DNA of 64,000 nucleotides from Myxococcales bacterium (GTDB lineage: Bacteria > Myxococcota > Polyangia > Nannocystales > Nannocystaceae): positions 1 to 64,000 of the forward strand of contig JAEUJW010000057.1 of assembly GCA_016793465.1 (NCBI GenBank). Direction: 5' to 3'. Shown here piece after piece: positions 62,787-64,000 of this stretch. Numbering within the stretch: position 1 is the stretch's first letter; each line of letters begins with the position of its first letter. Both the position numbers and the translations under genes were made by a program. The notes under the pieces were generated by a model that did no database searches, had not been told where the DNA came from, and saw only the letters and a program-made list of their open reading frames with translations.

Positions 62787-63431
62787 TTGGGCCATGTCTT
62801 GCAGCTCCGTCCGGACTTGCCGGACGCCCCCGCGTCGCCGGGGGACGCCGACCCCGGCGCCCTCGAGGCCGCGCTGGTCGAGCGCGCCCGCGGCGGCGAC
62901 GTCGAGGCCTGGTCGCGCCTCTACCAGGACAACTTCGATCGCCTGCACCGCCACGTCGCCTACCTCGTCGGCGAGGCCCACGCGACCGAGGACATCGTCC
63001 AGGAGACCTTCGCCCACGCCGTCGTCGGCCTGCGCGGCTACAAGGGCGACGCCACCCTGCTGACCTGGCTGAAGGGCATCGCCCACAACCTGGTGCGCCG
63101 CCACTGGCGCTCGCACGCCCGCAGCAGCCGCGCGCTCGACCGCCTGGAGCGCAGCGACCACGGCCTGCCCGTCGACCCCGAGAACGTCTACCTGCGCCAG
63201 CGCCACGCCGAGGTGCTGCTCGGCGTGCTCGACACCCTGCCCGCGCCGCTGCGCGAGGCGTTCGTCGCCTGCGACCTGCGCGAGCTCCCGCCCGCCGAGG
63301 CCGCCGCCGAGCTCGGCATCTCCCTCAACAACCTCCGCGTGCGCGCGACCCGGGCCCGCGCCCGCATCCGCGACGCCCTCGCCCGCCTCGGCTGGGTCCC
63401 CGCCGCGCCGGAGAAAGGAACCGGGCCATGA
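62787..63431 (+). CDS. ECF-type RNA polymerase sigma factor
   Basis: The protein (214 residues from TTG 62787) has sigma-70 region 2 (WSRLYQDNFDRLHRHVAYLVGEAHATEDIVQETFAHAV, TWLKGIAHNLVRRHWR) and region 4 (LLGVLDTLPAPLREAFVACDLRELPPAEAAAELGISLNNLRVRATRARARIRDAL). No ATG or GTG is in frame near the expected N-terminus; TTG 62787 has TAAAGG 5 nt upstream, TTG 62799 is the alternative. It overlaps the next gene by 4 bp (ATGA), the usual sigma/anti-sigma coupling. Confidence 0.92.
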   Translation: MGHVLQLRPDLPDAPASPGDADPGALEAALVERARGGDVEAWSRLYQDNFDRLHRHVAYLVGEAHATEDIVQETFAHAVVGLRGYKGDATLLTWLKGIAHNLVRRHWRSHARSSRALDRLERSDHGLPVDPENVYLRQRHAEVLLGVLDTLPAPLREAFVACDLRELPPAEAAAELGISLNNLRVRATRARARIRDALARLGWVPAAPEKGTGP

Positions 63432-64000
63432 CCCGAGAGCACGACGACGCGCTCACCCCGACGATCCGCCGCCTCCGCGCCGACGCCGAGGCCATCCACG
63501 CCGCGCGCATCCCCGACTTCGCGGCCATGATGGCCCGCGCCCGCGAGCTCGACGCCGCGGCCGTCAGCGCCGCCGACACCGCCGCGGCCGAGGCGCTCGC
63601 GCCGGTCATCCCGCTCCAGCGCCACCACCACGACCGCCGCGACGCCGAGGTGCTCGCCCCGTTCACCGCGGCGACCCGCGCCGAGCTGTCCCTTCGGCCA
63701 GGCTCGCCGCGCCCGCCGAGCGCCCCGCCGGCCCCCCGCCGCGCCCGCCTCGCCGCGCTCGCCGGCCTCGCCGCGGCCGCCGCGATCGTGCTGTTCACGC
63801 AGCTCCCGCAGCGCGTCGCCCACCTGCTCGCGCCGACCCGCAGCGACGTCGAGGCCCTCGCCGGCAGCGCCGACGAGGCGTCGCCGCGGGCGACCACAAC
63901 GCCCCGCGAGCGCACCAGCGCCGCCGCGAAGCCCGCCCCCGACGCGGCACCGCCGCCACCCGGGACCTCGGGCGACGTCGCGTCGAGCGGGACATCGCGC
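63428..64000 (+). CDS. Probable anti-sigma factor, N-terminal part
   Basis: The frame is open from ATG 63428 to the window end (191 residues, C-terminus missing). It has a helical N-terminal region (PTIRRLRADAEAIHAARIPDFAAMMARARELD), one transmembrane helix near residues 110-127 (LAALAGLAAAAAIVLF) and a Pro/Ala/Thr-rich outer part. The ATGA overlap with the sigma gene and the single-helix layout fit a membrane anti-sigma factor. The HxxxCxxC zinc motif of ZAS proteins is not seen. Confidence 0.7.
   Translation, partial: MTREHDDALTPTIRRLRADAEAIHAARIPDFAAMMARARELDAAAVSAADTAAAEALAPVIPLQRHHHDRRDAEVLAPFTAATRAELSLRPGSPRPPSAPPAPRRARLAALAGLAAAAAIVLFTQLPQRVAHLLAPTRSDVEALAGSADEASPRATTTPRERTSAAAKPAPDAAPPPPGTSGDVASSGTSR

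Overview
The window is a high-GC (roughly 70-plus percent by eye), densely coded piece of a delta-proteobacterial-type chromosome. It most likely comes from a Myxococcota member close to Nannocystaceae. The pointers are many lipoproteins with Ser/Thr/Gly-rich stalks, an eight-unit DUF4215 Cys-rich protein, a disulfide-rich RCC1 protein, a MYXO-CTERM-like tail, three Hanks-type kinases, an MglA-like protein and a PHM-like copper monooxygenase fused to a c-heme motif. No prophage, IS element, CRISPR array or rRNA was seen. Nearly all long open frames opposite these genes are GC-driven shadows.

Layout. 1-4.4 kb (minus): tRNA-Gln, prs, rplY, pth and the N-terminal three quarters of an H+/Na+ pyrophosphatase, headed by a near-consensus promoter. 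4.7-13.8 kb: an active/inactive M16 peptidase pair, glmS, moaC, pntA-pntB and a small unknown gene. 13.8-23 kb (minus): an envelope block reading tolQ, tolR, TolA-like, tolB, Ppx/GppA, PHP phosphoesterase, a fused MlaF-MlaE ABC protein and an unrecognised membrane-anchored partner. 23-33 kb: lipoproteins, two unknown genes, a VOC protein, a YhdJ-type DNA methyltransferase, a SIMPL protein and the haem/copper lipoprotein. 33-50 kb: a kinase-TPR receptor, a VIT-VWA lipoprotein, a protein with a histone-H1-like tail, and Cys-rich and RCC1 surface lipoproteins. 50-58 kb: a kinase/TolB-like/TPR protein translationally coupled to a sulfotransferase, a degenerate MglA-like protein, and an EthA/SDR/EthR module with a perfect palindromic operator. 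58-64 kb: a MYXO-CTERM protein, a crotonase, a polytopic kinase with an altered catalytic loop, an L7/L12-like protein coupled to a small Cys protein, an acidic low-complexity lipoprotein, and an ECF sigma/anti-sigma pair cut by the window end.

Two genome-style signals run through the whole window. First, at least 13 genes carry a TAnnnT-type -10 box whose last base lies only 5-8 nt before the start codon and have no convincing Shine-Dalgarno site, which predicts frequent leaderless transcription. Second, more than 20 short all-A/T islands, mostly with a TTAA core, sit in otherwise GC3-saturated genes and hold the TTA leucine codons I could find.

The most testable new biology is the EthA/EthR-like module with its operator overlapping two divergent -35 boxes, the pseudo-GTPase MglA relative, the L7/L12 paralogue, the mirrored ECF-type elements between the sigma gene and the acidic lipoprotein gene, and the leaderless promoter class.
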